Source: Dugong dugon
Taxonomy: Eukaryota > Chordata > Mammalia > Sirenia > Dugongidae
Direction of reading: 5' to 3'
DNA: 64,000 nt
NCBI GenBank assembly: GCA_030035585.1
Contig: CM057462.1
Span: 138,224,734-138,288,733 of the forward strand
The notes beneath the pieces are model-generated. The model saw only the letters and a program-made list of their open reading frames with translations, did not search any database and was not told the origin of the DNA. The translations under genes were made by a program, and so were the position numbers. How positions within the stretch are numbered: the first letter of the stretch is position 1; each line of letters starts with the position of its first letter. Shown here piece by piece: positions 22,032 through 33,655 of the stretch.

Positions 22032-23605
22032 CCAACATCATTCTTAATGGAAAGAGGCTGAAAACATCCCCCTTGAGAACAGGAACAAGACAAGGATGCC
22101 CTTTACCACCACTCCTATTTAGCATTGTGCTGGAAGTCCTAGCTAGAGCAATAAGGCAAGAAAAAGAAATAAAGGGCATCCAAATTGGTAATGAAGAAGT
22201 TAAACTCTCCCTATTTGTGGATGATATGATACTATACATAGAAAACCCAAAGGACTCCATGAGAAAAGTACTGGAACTAATAGAAAGATTCAGCAGAGTA
22301 GCAGGACACAAGATAAATATACAAAAATCAGTTGGATTCCTATATACCAATAAAGAGAATGATGAAAAGGAAATCAGGAAAACAATGCCATTTATAATAG
22401 CCCCTAAAAAAATAAAATACTTAGAATAAATCTAACCAGGGATGTAAAAGACCTATATAAAGAAAACCACAAAACACTACTGCAAGAAACCCAAAGGGTT
22501 CTACATAAATGGAAAAACATAAAATGCTCATGGATAGGTAGAGTCAACATTGTGAAAATGACAATTCTACCTAAAGTAATTTACAAATACAACGCAATCT
22601 CGATCCAAATACCAACAACATTCTTTAAAGACATGGAAAAACTAATCATTAACTTTATATGGAAAGGGAAGAAGCCCGGGATAAGTAAAGCACTATTGAA
22701 GAAGAATCATAAAGTACGAGGACTCCCACTACCTGACCTCAGAACCATACACTTACAGTAGTCAAAATAGCCTGGTACTGGTACAATGACAGATACACTG
22801 ATCAATGGAACAGAATTGAGAACCCAGACGTAAATCCATCCACCTATGGTCACCTGATCTTCAACAAGGGCCCAAAGTCCATCAAATGGGGAACAAACAC
22901 TCTTTTTAACAAACGGTGCTAGCAAAACTGGATGTCCATCTGCAAAACAATGAAACAGGACCCATATCTCACACTACACACAAAAACTAATTCAGTTTAG
23001 ATCAAAGACCTAAATATAAAGCAAAAAACTGTAAAGTTCATAGAAGAAAAAATAGGATCAATGCTAGAGGCCCAATACACGGCATTAACAGGATACAAAC
23101 CATAACCAAAACACACAAACTCCAAAAGATAAACTAGACAACTGGGATCTTTGAAAAATTAAACAGTTACGCTAATCAAAAGACTTCACCAAAAGAATAA
23201 AAAGAGAACCTACTAACTGGGAAAAATTTTTGGCTATTACAAATCAGACAAAGGTCGAATCTCTAAAATCTATAGGAAAATCCAGCACCTCTACAACAAA
23301 AAGACAAATAATCCAATTAAAAAATGGGCAAAGGAAATGAACGGACACTTAACCAAAGAAGACATTCAAATGGTAATAGACACATGAGGAAATGCACTCT
23401 TTTTTTTTTGTCTGGCACCTTTCACTCACCATAATGATTTTGAGATTCATTAGGGTCGTTGCAAGCATCAATTGCTTTTTATAGCTGAGTAATATCCCGT
23501 TGTATAATATACTATAATTTGTTGACCCATTCACCAATTGATGGACATTTGTTTCCAGTCTTTGACTATTATTAATAAAGTTGATATGAACATTTCTGTA
23601 AAAGT

Positions 23606-24444
23606 CAGTGGCATCACTAGGGTTGATGTCATCCAGTGCAGTAACTCATGGTGTCATCCGCCTCTCCCCACGACCCCGCCATGCACCTTCTCCTGTACTA
23701 GACCATATAGAATCCTTAGTAAAGTTTATTATCAATTTTAATCATACAATACTATGTGATAAATATAGTTGTAAATTGCCTAAACATACTATTTCTTAGA
23801 TTATATGAACACTAACAACAAAATGTTTTGTAAAATCTTTCTATATCGAATTACATTATTAGTTACAACATTATTAGTAACTAAGCAGAAACATTTTTTA
23901 TTTTTTCCTTCTTTTCCTTCAATTACTACTTCATTCTCAAAAAAGTTATTGATATAGATTCATAAATACTAATTACCATGATATTGTAGCTAAAACACCA
24001 GAAAATTTGACAAAATCAGCAACTATGAAAACATCGGCAGTAAGGAAAACAACAGGGCATGCAGACAAAATCACATTGTTCAAAGCGTCATTGTAATTGG
24101 GTAATTATGACAGCTCTAACCTGAAAGCATAAGAAGGTTCAAAAAGTGGATTATTATATAGGGTCAATATGAATCAGAATTGACTCAATGGTAACAGGTT
24201 TGATTGTTTTTTTGTGTGTTTTGTTTTGTTTTTAGCACTGTAGGTATATTGATACAAGTAAGCTGGTCTTATGAAAAATGTTTTTGTTGTTATAACTAAC
24301 TACAGGGATATTTTAATAAAAAACAATAAATTTCTGCTGAAACACTGCACAAAAATTTTATAGACAGTCATTTTGATGTCACCCCCTCTGACAGTTTCAC
24401 CCAATGCAGTCCACACCTCTTGCATCCCCCTATCAATGCCACTG
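23606..24444. mobile_element. Non-autonomous hAT DNA transposon with 8-bp TSD
   Basis: The left end is 'cagtggcatcactagggttg'. The right end, read on the other strand, is 'cagtggcattgatagggg', giving terminal inverted repeats with the hAT-style CAGTGG start. The flanks are gtaaaagt (23598-23605) and gtaaatgt (24445-24452). The surrounding L1M reads straight through ('gaacatttctgta…gtttttgtgtgg'), which proves a clean insertion. It is 839 bp, of which about 80 bp is a SINE tail. There is no transposase frame, so it needed an outside source. The family name is not recalled. Confidence 0.85.
24156..24234 (+). repeat. SINE 3' tail fragment inside the hAT element
   Basis: 'tatagggtcaatatgaatcagaattgactcaatgg … aggtttgattg' plus a T/GT-rich tail is the last ~60 bp of an AfroSINE-type element. 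The head is absent. Confidence 0.75.
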
Positions 24445-25210
24445 GTAAATGTTTTTGTGTGGCTGCCTGCTTTCATTTCTGTTGGTAAATACCTACGAGT
24501 GGAATGGTTGGGTCATACAGAAGGTAGATGTTTAGCTAAAAAAAAAAAAACAACAAAAAACTGCCAAACTGTTTTACAAAGTGGTTGTACCATTTTACAT
24601 TACCAACAGGTATGTGGTAGTTTTGATACGGATATACATGTATCAGCAGTGTATGAGAGTTTCAGTTGCTCTACATCAATAATTGATATGGTCAGTCTTT
24701 TTAGTTTTAGTTATTCTGTTGGGTGTGTAGTGGCATCTTACTGTGGCTTTAATTTGCATTTCCCTAATGATTAATGATGTTGAGCATCTTTTCACATGCT
24801 TATTTCCCATCTTTATATTTTCTTTGATCAAGTATCCATTCAATCCTTTTGCTCATATTTTACTAGGGTGTATGTCTTATTATTATTCAGTTGTAAGAGG
24901 TCACTATAAGTTCTAGATACATATAATATATGTAGTCTACTGTAGGACTTGTGTTTTGCAATGTTTCTCTCAGTCTGTGATTGCCTTTTAATTTTTGTAA
25001 CAGTATCTTTGAAGAGCAAAGTTGTTCATTTTGTTGAAGTATAACTTACTAATATTTTCTTTAATAGTTTGTGCTTTTTGTGTTGAATTTATGAAATCTT
25101 TCCTAAAGTCAAGGTCACTAAGATTTTTCCTAGCTTCTTCTAGAAGTTTTAGCCTATATTTTGGCTTATGATGAAATTGAGTTAATTTTTGAGTAAGATT
25201 TGTTTTTTGC

Positions 25211-25231
25211 ATACACACACACACACACACA
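25211..25231 (+). repeat. (CA)n microsatellite
   Basis: A pure CA run at the tail side of a reversed SINE. Confidence 0.9.
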
Positions 25232-25364
25232 AATACTAAACCCGTTGCCATCTAGTCAATTTCTACTCTTTGCAACTCTATAGGACAGAGTAGAACTGCC
25301 CCACCGGGCTTCCAAGGAGCGGTTGGTGGATTCAAACTGTCAGTCTTTTGGTCATCAGCCAATG
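25232..25364 (-). repeat. AfroSINE-type SINE, head-truncated
   Basis: 'aaacccgttgccatctagtcaatttc … tataggacagagtagaactgcccc … cttttggtcatcagcc', the reverse short subtype without its tRNA-like head. It sits in the L1M. Confidence 0.85.
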
Positions 25365-25429
25365 AGTATCCTATTTTTCTAGCACCATTTGTTGAAAAGA
25401 TTGTCCTTTCCCCCACTGAATTGCCTGTG

Positions 25430-25915
25430 TGATGGTTAAGATTGTGTGTCAGCTTGGCTGGGCCATGATTCTTAGTGTTTGTTTATATGTGATCATTCCC
25501 ATGATTGAATCTGCTGTAAGTAGCCAGTCAGTTGAAAGGGAGTTTCCTTGGGGGTGTGACATGCAACCCAATATAAGCAGACATTCTGGCCTTTTGCTCC
25601 CTCAGGATCCTGCAGCAGCCTTCTGCTCATCTGACCTCTGGTTCTTGGGACTTGAGCTGTCAGCTTATCTGCCAATCTTGGGATTCCTTGATCTTCACAG
25701 CCTGTGAGCAGAGCCCTGCTTTCCAACCTGCCAATCTTGGGTTTGCCAGCCCCTGCAGCTGCATGAATTGGGAGAAGCCACTATCCTAATCCAAGGATTT
25801 GGGATGTTCCAGCCTCTGCAATCGTGTGAGCTATTTCTTTGATATAACTCTCTCTATATATATGTATTTATATGCTTTACTGGTTTTGCTTCTCTAGAGA
25901 ACCCAGCTTAAGACA
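25430..25915 (+). mobile_element. Solo LTR, forward (old LTR family)
   Basis: A 486-bp element from 'tgatggttaagattgtgtgtcagcttgg' to 'cagcttaagaca', TG…CA ends. It interrupts the L1M cleanly ('ctgaattgcc | cttggtatctttgtcaaa'). The reverse copies at 5790, 9855 and 14320 belong to this family. No internal genes. Fossil. Confidence 0.7.
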
Positions 25916-27197
25916 CCTTGGTATCTTTGTCAAAAGGGTTTATTTCTGAACTCCATTTTTCTATTTGTCTAGCTTTACAAAATACTGTCTTGATTACTGT
26001 AGCTTTATAGTAAGACTTGAAATCATATTGTGTAAGTCCTCTAAATTTGTTATTTGTCAAAATTCTTTTGGCTATACTCGGTCGCTTACATTTCCGTGTA
26101 AATCTTAGAAAAATCTAGTCAATTTCTAAAAATAATCCTGCTGAATTTTTTAAAAAGTTATTTTATTGCAGTTACACTGAATGCATAGATCAATTGGGGG
26201 AGCATTGACATCTTAACAATATTAAGTCTTCTGAGCCATAATCACACATATTTCTCCACTTATTAGTCCTTCTTTAAATTTTCTTGGCAATGTTTTCTAG
26301 TTTTTGGTGTATAGGTCTTATTTATCTTTTGTCAAATTTAACCCTAAGCATTTCATATTTTTATGCTATTATAAAAGGTATTATTTTTTATTTCAATTTT
26401 TAATTGTTTCCAATTGTAAAGAAACAATATTGATTGCCCCTGTATCTGTCAATGTTGCTGAACTCACTTTTTAGTTATAGGAGCTTGTTTTTCCTAGGAC
26501 TCTGTAGGATTTTCTATATTGATGGTCATACTGTCTGGGAATAAAAATAGTTTTACCTTTTCCAATCTGAAAGACTTTTATTTCTTTTTCTTGCTTCTTG
26601 CAATGACTAGAACTTCCAGTACGATGTTGACTAAAAGTGGTGATATCATACATCCGTGTCTTTTCCCTGTCTGAGAGGTGAAGCATTCAGTCTTTCACCA
26701 TTAAGTATGATGTTAGTTACTAGTTTTAGTTACATGCCTTTTATCGGGCCAAGAATGTTTCCTTCTATTTCTAGTTTGCTGAGAATTTTTAATCAGGAGT
26801 AAATGTTGGATTTTTTTTAAAAAATGCTTTTTCTACATTTATGGAACTGAATTATACTGATTGATTTTTGAATGTTAAACAAACCTTGCTTTCCATGAAC
26901 AAACACCATTTGGTAATGATGTATTATACTTATTTATGTCATTGGATTTGATTTGCTTAATATTTATTAAGGATTTTTGTATCCATGTTCATGAGGGATA
27001 TCGGTCTGTACTTTTCTTATAATGTCTTTGTTTTTATTATTAAGGTAATGCTGGTTTCATTGAATGAGATGGGGAATATTTCCTTCTCTTCAATTTTCTG
27101 GTACGGTTGGTAGAGAATTAGAATTATTTCTTTCTTAAAGGTTTTGTATAATTCAACAGTGAAGCCATCTGGACCTGGAGTTTTGTGTGGGAAGATT

Positions 27198-27401
27198 ACC
27201 CATTAACCAGTTGCCATAGAGTTGACTCTGACTCTTAGCAACCCTTATGAGAAAGTAGAAGTGCTCCATAGGGTTTCCAAGACTGTAATCTTTATAGAAG
27301 CAGACTGCTACATCTTTCTCCTGAGGAGCGGCTGGGAGGTTCAAACCGCCAGACTTACAGTTAGCAGCTGAGTGCTTAACCACTGCACAACCAGGGCTCC
27401 T
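27198..27401 (-). repeat. AfroSINE-type SINE, long subtype, with TSD
   Basis: Flanked by tgtgggaagatta at 27185-27197 and 27402-27414, a perfect 13-bp TSD. Reverse copy with a full tRNA-like head ('gagtgcttaaccactgcacaaccagggctcc'). Confidence 0.9.
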
Positions 27402-27756
27402 TGTGGGAAGATTATTAACCATAAATTCAATTCCTTTAATAGATATAGGGCTATTTAGGTTATCAATTTCTTTCTCAACTATTTGGTAGTTGTGTCTCTC
27501 AATGAATTTGTTAATTTCATCTAAGTTTTCAAATTTATTGACATTAATGTGGGACAAAAGTCATCTTTAGTCTAGAGCTAATTTTCTTTTATTACTGAGC
27601 CAATATCCTTCTGAGTACTCTACCTGATACCCCATGATTTAAGAGATCTTTCCACTCTTGCTAGTAGAAACACAAATTATTCCTGGCCCTGTGGAACTCT
27701 AAGAAATATTCCCCTTGCTCTTAATGGGTGGTTCTTTCCCCAATCTTCAGTAGTTT

Positions 27757-27818
27757 TTTTTACATAATATATAAGTCGTAATTGACTCCACGGCAATGAG
27801 TTTGATTTTTTGGGTTTT
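27757..27818 (+). repeat. SINE 3' tail fragment
   Basis: 'gtcgtaattgactccacggcaatgagtttgattttttgg' is the tail of an AfroSINE-type element. The rest is missing. Confidence 0.7.
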
Positions 27819-28828
27819 ATAATAATACAACATAATTATCATCATACCTCAGCTGAAGACTTGAGGAAAATCTTCATAAATCTCCTTGTATAGCTCTCTC
27901 TTTGTCCTACACATTCTAGCCACCCTGGCCTCCCTGGACTCCCACCTCCATATCCTTGATTTCAGGAAACCACTGGGCTCTGCCTGGCTTCTCTCTCCAG
28001 GAGTTACGGCCTGGAAATTCTCTCTAGGCAGTAAGCCTAGGAAATAATAAGGCTCACCTCACCGGTTTCCACTGTCTCAGATATCACTGTTTTTGCTTGC
28101 TCATAACCAATGATTGAAAACCATTGTTTAAGATATTTTGACTGTTTTTTAAATTGTTTCAGGTGCAATGGTAAATCTAGTCTCTGTTTCCTCATCTTGA
28201 CTAGAAGTAAAAGTCTGTGCTCACTTTTTTCAAGGAATACTACAAAGAAATAGCATTTCTTCACTATGTGCTACTTTTCTCAGTTCCATATTATTAAGAC
28301 CCACGTAAGAAATTTATTTTAGACTATAATGCAAGAAAAAATGCTTATCTTATGGAATTAATTTCCTTTTAAATCATGATTAATGAGAATAATATAAAGG
28401 CCATATTTTACTTTCTTTTTTGATTACCAATAAATTATTATTATTAGCCAAATTCATATCTCAACCATAGTATTTGTGTGGTATTTCATGGCCTATTTTG
28501 TTTGTTTGAGTATTATTTTCTCCATAGTCTATGTCTTTATACTAGTTTTAGAATTTTTCTGGTAAAACCGAGTCTTTTCCTTATTTTCACATTTTATTAA
28601 ACACGTTTTCCATAAGTCACCTCAAATATTTTACGAAAAGGACAGAATATAAAGATGTAAACCAACAAATAAAATAATTGGTGCATACATGGTACCTTGG
28701 AGGCATAAATATTAACAAAATAGACTAGATTAATTTTTTAGATTAGTTGGCTGCTGCCTGTTAGAGAACAAAGCCTGTAGAGCTGGCTAACAGGATAAAT
28801 ATGGTTGGAAGAGAAGATAAGAGGGCAC
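27819..28828. other. Unassigned AT-rich stretch (1 kb)
   Basis: No exon, RNA gene or named repeat recognised here. Confidence 0.4.
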
Positions 28829-29333
28829 TGTCATGGTTTGAATATGTCCCCCAAAAAATGTGTGTATCAATTTGGCTGGGCCATGCTTCCCAGAATTGTG
28901 TGGTTGGCCTCCATTTTGTGACTATAATTTTATGTTAAAGAGGATTAGGGAAGGGTTGTAACACCACCTTTACCCAGTTCACATCCCTGATCCAACGTAA
29001 AGGGAGTTTCCCTGGAGTGTGGCCTGCTCCACCTTTTATCTCTCAAGAGATAAAGGGAAAGGGAAGCAAGCAGAGAGTTGAGGGACCTCATACCATCAAG
29101 AAAGCAGTGCTGGGAGCAGAGCACTTCCTTTGGACCAGGGTCTCTGCGCAGAGAAGCTCCTAGTCCGGGGGAACACCGAAGAGAAGGCCGACAGAGAGAA
29201 AAGGCCTTCCCCTGGAGCTGATGCCCTGAATTTGGACTTTTAGCCTACTTTAACTGTGAGGAAATAAACTTCTCTTCATTAAAACCATCCACTTGTGGTA
29301 TTTCTGTTATAGCAGCACTAAATGACTAAGACA
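28829..29333 (+). mobile_element. Solo LTR, MaLR-like, perfect 5-bp TSD
   Basis: A 505-bp LTR beginning 'tgtcatggtttgaatatgtcc' and ending 'aatgactaagaca', with ggcac on both sides. It contains AATAAA in its R region ('gaggaaataaacttctc'). Same family as 47667-48172 (forward) and the reverse copies at 3298, 39156 and 39807. Solo LTR, fossil. Confidence 0.85.
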
Positions 29334-29417
29334 GGCACCATGATTTGTATTATGCTAAAGTGTAAGAAATTGCCAGTCAGAAATGGCCCAATATTAGCAA
29401 ATCACGTGGCTTAGCTT

Positions 29418-29945
29418 GTATATTAGTGTTAGGGTTCTCTGCTATTTAACAAACCACCCCAAAATTTAGTGGCTTATAACAACAGCCGTTTTGTCATGTC
29501 TCATGATTCTTGGGCTGATGAGGGTTGGATGCCTGGCTCTTCTGCTCCACATACTGTTGCTTGGAGTCAATCTTCTGGGTATTTGACTGCACTAGAATGT
29601 TCAAGATGGCTCATCCACATATCTGGCAGTCAGTGGCTGTTGATAGGAAACTGTGGCTGTCAAGCAGAGAGTCTTGGTTACTCTGTGTCCTCTCCTTATG
29701 TCATGGGTTTCTCACAACATAGCTATGGGTTCTGAGGAATAGGAAATGGAAGGTGTCAGTCCTTTTAAGGCCTGCGTATGGAAGTCCCAGAATATTATTT
29801 TCACTGAATTCTATTGTAAAAGTCAATGCCAACCCAGATTTGGGGGGAGGAGAGACAGTAATAAGTGTCTTCTCTTGATGTGTGGGACAGCATGCGTGGC
29901 AGTAGAATAGGAATTATGAGAGTCATCTTTGGATACCGGCTACTA
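29418..29945 (-). mobile_element. Ancient mammal-wide repeat, possibly LTR (reverse)
   Basis: 'gggttctctgctatttaacaaac … agtggcttataacaacagcc … catgattcttgggctgatgagg … catatctggcagt' follows a common old mammalian repeat with human copies. I believe it is an old LTR in reverse but cannot name it. Diverged fossil. Confidence 0.5.
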
Positions 29946-30034
29946 CACACACAAAAATTTTATCTGATGAGTATATAAGAGATGAGTAAAGGAAATCCTG
30001 CTTAAACAATGTGACATGTGAGTAGCATAATTGT

Positions 30035-30481
30035 TGTTATGTCGCAGTCTAGTCTGCTCTGACTCATGACGATCTCATGTATAACAGAACAAAAAGCTGC
30101 CCGGTCCTCCACCATCTTCATGATTGTCAGTATGTTTGAGTCCATTGCTGTGGCTAATGTGTCAATTCAGTTGGAGTGTTTCCCTTGTTTTCTTTGGCCC
30201 TCTACTTTACCAACAACAATGTCCTTTCCTAGAGATTAGTCTTTCACTAATGATGTGTCCAAAGTAAATGAGTTGAAGTCTTGCCATCATTGCTTCTAAG
30301 GAACATTCTGGTCTTTCCAGTCACCTCGTATGCATGTGAAAGTTGGATAATGAAAAGGGAACACAGAAGAAAAATTGATGTAGTCAAACTGTGGTGTTGG
30401 CAAAGAATATTGAATATACCGTGGACTGCCAAAAGAACAAAAAAAAAATCATTCTTAGAAGAAATACAACCAGAATGTTCC
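30035..30481. mobile_element. RTE insertion with 5' inversion (twin priming)
   Basis: A perfect 12-bp TSD tagcataattgt lies at 30023-30034 and 30482-30493. The left part (30035-30309) is the RTE 3' end in reverse; the right part (30310-30481) is the upstream RTE ORF end in forward orientation ('SYACESW', 'RKIDVVKLWCWQRILN'). The two parts meet at the same RTE point ('gaacattctgg' and 'ccagaatgttcc'), as expected for one insertion with an inverted 5' part. Confidence 0.85.
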
Positions 30482-30510
30482 TAGCATAATTGTAGCTACT
30501 ATTAATTCCT

Positions 30511-30669
30511 GGTGGTGTAGTGGTTAAGAACTACAGCTGCTAACCAAAAGGTTGGCAGTTCAAATCCACCAGCCTATCCTTGGAAACCCTATGGGGCAGT
30601 TCTACTCTGTCCTATAGGGTTGCTATGAGTCAGAATCGACTCCACAGCAACAGGTTTATTATTTTTTTT
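30511..30669 (+). repeat. AfroSINE-type SINE, short subtype, with TSD
   Basis: Flanked by attaattcct at 30501-30510 and 30670-30679. A full-length copy: head 'ggtggtgtagtggttaagaac', box B 'ggcagttcaaatccacc', body 'ccctatggggcagttctact', tail 'gagtcagaatcgactccac'. One of the least diverged SINEs here. Confidence 0.9.
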
Positions 30670-30834
30670 ATTAATTCCTTAGTGTGTGTCAAAAAAAAAT
30701 AGTGTTCAAAAGGATACTGTGACATGAAAATGTCAAAAAAAATAGATACATAATCTAAGAGGAATGATAAAATGTATGCTCACATGGCATAATTCAAGTA
30801 AATATTGATGCATAGGAAGAGATGGGAACTGAGA

Positions 30835-31215
30835 GGAAGAAGACACTAGCTCTGGCCAGGAGAGATTAAAGGAATCAGGCACGGCTTCATGAAGGAGGTA
30901 CTATTTGAATTGTGTCATGAATTAATGGATAAGATTTACACAAGTTGATAGGAGAAAGAGCAGAGACATTCAAAGTTAAAGGGAAAAAGTCAGCATGGAT
31001 ATGAAGGTGGCAAAAGCCTTGGACTTCTATGTAAAGAAGAATAAATTGGTCTATTTGGCAGAAATATTGGGGAGTATAAGACTACAGTGAGAACAAAGGG
31101 TGGAAAAGTGAGTTGTAACAATTTGTGGAAGGCTTTAAATCCCGGATGTGGAAGTTTGGACTTTGCTCAGCAGTAAGAGCCATTGGAAGGGATTAATAGC
31201 ATCAGGGTACTGTTT
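30835..31215 (+). repeat. Ancient mammal-wide repeat, family not named
   Basis: 'ggcttcatgaaggaggtactatttgaattgtgtcatg … aggctttaaatcccggatgtgg' follows an old repeat that occurs several times here (43.4, 45.7, 49.2-50.4, 58.8-59.7 and 63.5 kb). I recognise the consensus but not its name. Confidence 0.45.
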
Positions 31216-32485
31216 AAAGAGACTGGCACTTCCTTTTCTATCCATCTCTCCTCTCTGACTATTCCCAGAGATTCTCTTCTCAGCTTCCTGCTGTTAGTAG
31301 TAATTAGCTTTCTGTTATTTAGTTACAGTACTGCCATGTTAGTGAGAAATAGGAAAACATTTTTCTTATGCTACACATAGATGCTAAAATAATGCTTTCC
31401 AAAATTATTTTTTGAATGAAGAGATGTTTATGTTTCAATAATTAAATAATAAAATAATGTTAAATTAATAAAAGCAAATAAAAATTGTATATAAAGTTTG
31501 AAACCAACATAAAAATCTGAACGCGTGTGTCTATATGCATGTACATATATAGAGAGGAAGAAAAATCAAAGTGTTAACACTGATGGTGGTATCATAGCTA
31601 TTTTTATTTTCTTATTTGTATCATTCTTTACTTTCCAAATGAGAGTGTTTCACAGTTATAGTCAGAAAAAAGTTATTTTCAAGTATGTTAACCATAGCAA
31701 GTAAGTGTTTAAACAACAACCAAGTAAAATTAGTATACTACCTAAATATGAGAATTGGAATTCTCAAAGACTGATGAATATTCAGGGCTTTGAGGTCTAG
31801 ACATGGGGTGAGAGAGCTGCCTTGGCTTTCTGAGTTTTGAATGTTTGTGCAAATGGAATAAAAAGGAGAGGAAAGTATTTGAATAATCTTTCACCACTAA
31901 GTCACCTCTATGAATTTCTAAATAAGGCTTTGGATAGAGGGCAGATGACATGCAGAGTCTGCATAACATCACTCTACACTGTCCGGGGGCTTCGAGTGGG
32001 GAAGGACCCAGGCATAACCACTTGGTAAAAATGTCACATGGAGGGGAAACACTGAGGTTTAAACCTCAAAGTACAATCACAGTATCACCAGCTACTCTGC
32101 CTAGCATTGGTGCCTCATGTGAATTTTGACCTTATGACTCAAGAATTATATGTTCATTACTTTCCAGTCTGGCATATTTTACTCCGATGAGCATCTGCTG
32201 ATACTTAAGCAGTTTAAGGATTTAAGCAAATCTTGGGAATGATGAAAACTGCCATATCTTTGTTTTAAATCACTGTATTTAAGCAATTGGATTTATTAAT
32301 TTATTTGATTTTCTCAGAAAGTTCCAGCCAAGTATCTCTGGAATTTTGTGTACGTTTCTTTGATATAAAAAATTATTATACTATCTGTTTCTTCCAGTTT
32401 CATCCTGCTAACCAAGGTCTTGTTTTTCAGTTCTTTCTGCTAAGCAAAGAAACAAGAACAGGGTTCCTGTAAGATTTATCTGAAT
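31216..32485. other. Unassigned intergenic stretch (1.3 kb)
   Basis: AT-rich. Short frames near 31200-31380 and 31740-32030 have no family features, so I do not call genes. Confidence 0.4.
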
Positions 32486-32790
32486 AACTGTGTTATTGTT
32501 GTTAGATGCCGTCAAGCAGGTTTCGACTCATAGCTACCCTGTGTATAACAGAACAAAACACTGCCCAATTCTGCGCCATCCTCACAGTCATTGCTGTGTT
32601 TGAGCCCATTGTTGCAGCTACTGTGTCAATCCATCTTGTTGAGGGTCTTCCTCTTTTTCACTGACCCTCTACTTTACCAAGCTTGATATCCTTCTCCAGG
32701 GACCAGTCCCTTCTGATAATATGTCCAAAGTACGTGAGACAAAGTCTTATCATCCTTACTTCTAAGGATGTCCGAAGTTTTTCAAAGTCT
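32486..32790 (-). mobile_element. RTE 3' end, 5'-truncated
   Basis: 'ttattgttgttagatgccgtc … ctgtgtataacagaacaaaacactgccc … cttctccagggaccagtccc', reverse of the RTE 3' end. About 300 bp remain. Confidence 0.9.
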
Positions 32791-32811
32791 CCAAATAAAA
32801 GCAAAGAAACG

Positions 32812-33022
32812 TTTACCAGTTACCAGTTCCTGTCAAGTCGATTCTGACTCATGGCAATCTCATGTGTTTTAGAATAGATGACGCTGCATAAGGTTTTCAA
32901 CGGCTGATTTTTCGGAAGTAGATAACCACAACTTTTTTCTGAGATGCCTCTGGGTGGATTCGAAACTCCAACCTTTTGGTTAGTAGCCAAGGGTGTTAAC
33001 CATTTGCACTACCCAGGGACAA
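32812..33022 (-). repeat. AfroSINE-type SINE, old long subtype
   Basis: 'accagttcctgtcaagtcgattctgactcatgg … ttttcggaagtagataacca … gggtggattcgaaactcc … tttgcactacccagggac'. This subtype (with 'ggaagtaga' and 'cacccaggg') is also at 52558, 54128 and 60884 and is more diverged than the short one. Confidence 0.85.
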
Positions 33023-33407
33023 AGAAACTTCAGATGTCTTTTAAAAATATTTTTTTATCTTTACCAGCAAGAGAAAGGAGTCATGCAACTAATAGTAACA
33101 GAGACATTCTAAAGGACTAGCTCTTTCTTTTCCTGTTTTCTTTTGAATAAATACATATTTAAGATTTTGGGATAATGGCAACACAAATCAGTCTGTGTCT
33201 TTTTAAGCCATAAATGATGTTGAGGACAGCATTCATGAAAAGCACAGGGAGATTAAGGGCCTTAAAATGTTTTCTTTAGCCAGTGCTCCTATTGCTTCAG
33301 GTTTGTGTCTGTTTTATCAGTTCCTCAGGCTGACCAAAGCTGGTGAGAAAATCTCTGATTTGACGTGTCTGGAACATTTTTAATGTGATCTGATCAAAAC
33401 AGAACTG

Positions 33408-33655
33408 ATAGCTAATATTTACTGAGAACTTACTGCATGCCTATCTTGGGGTAAATGCTGTGTTTGAATTATTATTATTTTTTTTAATACTCACAACAAC
33501 CTAGCTGAATACTGTTATCTGACTGTTAGGAAAACTAAGAGTTTTTAAGTAGTTTTCCCAAGGTCAGTAATGGATGGAGCTATGGTTGACCATGGTTTGT
33601 CTTATTCCAGAGACTGCACTGTTATTCCCTGTGCTGTGCTACCTTCAGTCCATAT
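33408..33655 (+). repeat. MIR SINE
   Basis: 'aatatttactgagaacttactgcatgcc … actcacaacaacct … aaggtcagtaatggatggagc' follows the MIR consensus over most of its length. Mammal-wide and old. Confidence 0.85.

Larger units (their letters stand above)
16058..23398 (+). mobile_element. Near full-length L1 LINE (second L1), 3' end missing
   Basis: Order: 5' UTR with monomer-like repeats (16058 to about 17940), decayed ORF1 (about 17942-19211), spacer, ORF2 (19542-23398). An LTR with a little of its leader lies in the 5' UTR and a 0.58-kb retrocopy lies in ORF2. ORF2 breaks off at 'gaggaaatgcactc', before the cysteine-rich C-terminus and 3' UTR. Its frames are broken in several places, so it is dead, though it is clearly younger than the L1M copies. 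Confidence 0.85.
19542..23398 (+). pseudogene. L1 ORF2 remnant (endonuclease and reverse transcriptase)
   Basis: Starts 'MTAINSNLSIISLNVNGLRH', the conserved endonuclease start, but a TAA at 19605-19607 ends that frame; it reopens as 'TEWIIKQDPSICCLQETHLR'. Reverse-transcriptase parts follow: '[12 protein letters not shown]' near 20938, '[20 protein letters not shown]' near 21109, '[20 protein letters not shown]' near 22084, and the catalytic FVDD box in '[14 protein letters not shown]' near 22205. The cysteine-rich end is absent. Several other stops and frame shifts are present, and a retrocopy splits it at 21449. Confidence 0.85.
23399..27555 (-). mobile_element. Old L1M LINE, 3.3 kb, heavily interrupted
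   Basis: A reverse-orientation old L1 from its 3' UTR (T run at 23401) through distal ORF2 to about 27555. 'ttgctgaactcac' at about 26455 and 'tctggacctggagttttgtgtg' at 27168 are typical reverse-strand L1 ORF2 text. It is split by a hAT element, an LTR and two SINEs; the L1 text is continuous across each. No open frame remains. Confidence 0.85.
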
